A DNA stretch of 13,876 nt from Candidatus Nitrosopumilus sp. GTDB taxonomy: Archaea > Thermoproteota > Nitrososphaeria > Nitrososphaerales > Nitrosopumilaceae. Where the stretch lies: contig JAEMQG010000189.1 in assembly GCA_022758935.1 (NCBI GenBank), positions 1 to 13,876 on the forward strand, written 5' to 3'. The translations under genes were made by a program, and so were the position numbers. The notes under the pieces are model-generated. The model was not told the origin of the DNA, made no database searches, and worked only from the letters and a program-made list of their open reading frames with translations. This document shows positions 12,655-13,876 of the stretch, piece after piece. Every line of letters starts with the position of its first letter. Position 1 is the first letter of the stretch.

Positions 12655-13782
12655 CTAAACCTTCAAGTTCAAACTAGCATCAAAACACTCTCTTGCCTCA
12701 TCATATCTTTCTAGTTTTACCAAAGCATCACCTTTTTGACGCCAAAAATTATTATCTTCTGGTTTGATTCTGATTGCTTGATCAAAACACGGTACTGCCT
12801 CTTCATATCTTTGCAACCTAACCAAACTAATGCCCTTGTTATACCATGCATCAGAAAATTCTGGCTTGGTTCTTATCGCTTGTTCATACACGTTTATTGC
12901 TTCTTTGATTCTGTCAAGAATGTATAATGCATTACCTTTCTTAAGCAATGAAATATGGTCAGTTGGTTCTATTCCAATTGCCTCATCATAGCATTTTATT
13001 GACTCTACATATTTCCTAATTTCATCTAGTGCCAGTCCTTTGAAATACCATGCATCATGATTATCAAGTTGGATTCTGATTGCCTGATCATAGCATTTTA
13101 TGGAATCTTGATATTTCTTTAATTGTAATAATACGCATCCTTTGTCAAACAGTGCCTTAGGATAGTCAGGTTTTATTCTTATTACTTGATCAAAACATTG
13201 TATCGCCTCTTCATATTTGCCTAGATTGAATAATACACGACCTTTGTTCTCCCATACTTGATAATCATCTGCTTTAATTCTGTGTGCCTCTTCATAGTAT
13301 TTTTTTGCCTCCTCATACCTATCTAATTTGGATAGCGAATTAGCTTTGCCATTTAACGCATCAAAACTCTTTGGATCAATACTCAGTGCTTTATCAAAAT
13401 ATTTGATTGCCTCAGTACACTTACCTAAATTATAAAGTTCAGAGGCATGACTATACAATTCAGCAAAATCATATGTCTTGATTACAAAAGATTCGCTACT
13501 GCGAAATCGTTTTCCTGACAAGTCTCGTCTTAGAAAATCTTCTGTATAACCGTCAAATTCGACAGTAACAAGAAAGAAACCTTTGCGAGGTTTACCGTCT
13601 TCAAATATTACCAGATTATTCTGCCAAGAATAATCAATTACTGTTCCTTTACGACCGTCCCTTGTTGTGACCTCATCTCCTTTCCAGTATGTGATAGGAA
13701 AACCGCCAATATGAGGACTGTTCCATTGAGTTTCAATTGTGACAGGACTATTCCATTTTGTTGCAATTGGAGAGTGAGACAT
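12655..13782 (-). CDS. TPR-repeat protein with N-terminal beta (KOW/SH3-like) domain
   Basis: The 375-residue protein is cytoplasmic, with no signal peptide or membrane helix. Residues 8-22 contain a short duplication, KWNSP and QWNSP. Residues 32-90 form a probable beta domain with KGDEVTTRDGRKGTVIDY and an FDGYTEDFLRRDLSGKRF end, resembling a KOW/SH3-like barrel. From about residue 106 come eight 34-residue tetratricopeptide repeats (starts near 106, 140, 174, 208, 242, 276, 310 and 344). Each has the W/A-x2-KG-x-hL, Y-x-EAI-x-CFD-x-AI-x-I-x-P pattern. Such arrays are protein-interaction scaffolds; no partner can be deduced. A TATA-like TTAAATATT is about 24 bases before the ATG. DNA identity between repeats suggests recent duplications. 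Confidence 0.9.
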   Translation of the reverse strand: MSHSPIATKWNSPVTIETQWNSPHIGGFPITYWKGDEVTTRDGRKGTVIDYSWQNNLVIFEDGKPRKGFFLVTVEFDGYTEDFLRRDLSGKRFRSSESFVIKTYDFAELYSHASELYNLGKCTEAIKYFDKALSIDPKSFDALNGKANSLSKLDRYEEAKKYYEEAHRIKADDYQVWENKGRVLFNLGKYEEAIQCFDQVIRIKPDYPKALFDKGCVLLQLKKYQDSIKCYDQAIRIQLDNHDAWYFKGLALDEIRKYVESIKCYDEAIGIEPTDHISLLKKGNALYILDRIKEAINVYEQAIRTKPEFSDAWYNKGISLVRLQRYEEAVPCFDQAIRIKPEDNNFWRQKGDALVKLERYDEARECFDASLNLKV

Positions 13783-13801
13783 GGAATAGTAATTGCAAAA
13801 T

Positions 13802-13810
13802 AATATTTAA
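13802..13810 (-). promoter_or_regulatory. TATA box of the TPR gene
   Basis: TTAAATATT on the minus strand, centred about 24 bases before the ATG at 13782, fits a leaderless or near-leaderless start. Confidence 0.5.
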
Positions 13811-13876
13811 TGATTTAACTACACTTAACCTGATGTGTTGTATTATTAAGTAATGCTTAACTTTTACGCATGGAAA

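Noticed and set aside
12655..13490. Repeated DNA as a CRISPR-like or tandem-repeat array
   Set aside because: The periodicity is about 102 bases, equal to 34 codons, and stays in frame; it is explained by the TPR protein repeats.

Overview
This window looks like chromosomal DNA of an ammonia-oxidising thaumarchaeon of the Nitrosopumilus/Nitrosarchaeum type. That assignment is inferred, not searched. The grounds are an EF-1alpha with a GHIDNGKS G1 loop, a type V archaeal fructose-bisphosphate aldolase/phosphatase, an ATP-dependent replicative DNA ligase, FEN1, a tRNA-splicing endonuclease of the Sulfolobus EndA type, AT-rich DNA, and TATA boxes placed about 25-28 nt before many start codons (leaderless transcripts).

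Layout. (1) 1-1920, minus strand: an operon for EF-1alpha, ribosomal protein S10 and RNA polymerase subunit Rpo12. (2) A short divergent promoter region, then 2049-6960 on the plus strand: fructose-bisphosphate aldolase/phosphatase, a small two-helix membrane protein, DNA ligase, a PhoU-like DUF47 protein and EndA. (3) 6957-7954, minus strand: two adjacent uncharacterised small proteins and a small Cys/His-rich protein. (4) 7955-10339, sparse: a decayed pirin/YhaK-like gene, a single-domain response regulator, a possible small RNA with its own TATA box and hairpin-plus-T-run end, a doubtful 65-aa ORF and a second Cys/His-rich protein. (5) 10340-10421: tRNA-Ser(CGA) on the minus strand. (6) 10490-13782: a small Cys-containing protein (minus), FEN1 (plus), a charged helical protein (minus) and an eight-TPR protein (minus). 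A cluster of inverted repeats lies between the last two.

The conserved genes are informational (translation, transcription, Okazaki-fragment maturation by FEN1 plus ligase, tRNA splicing) with one gluconeogenic enzyme. I see no mobile element, CRISPR array or recognisable defence system. The parts most worth a second look are the four-copy TTCGGG(G)AGAAAAT inverted-repeat cluster at 12462-12569, the candidate small RNA at about 9109-9180, the frameshifted pirin remnant at 7994-8250, and two small proteins sharing the same C-x2-C-x-H-x4-H knuckle at identical residue positions.
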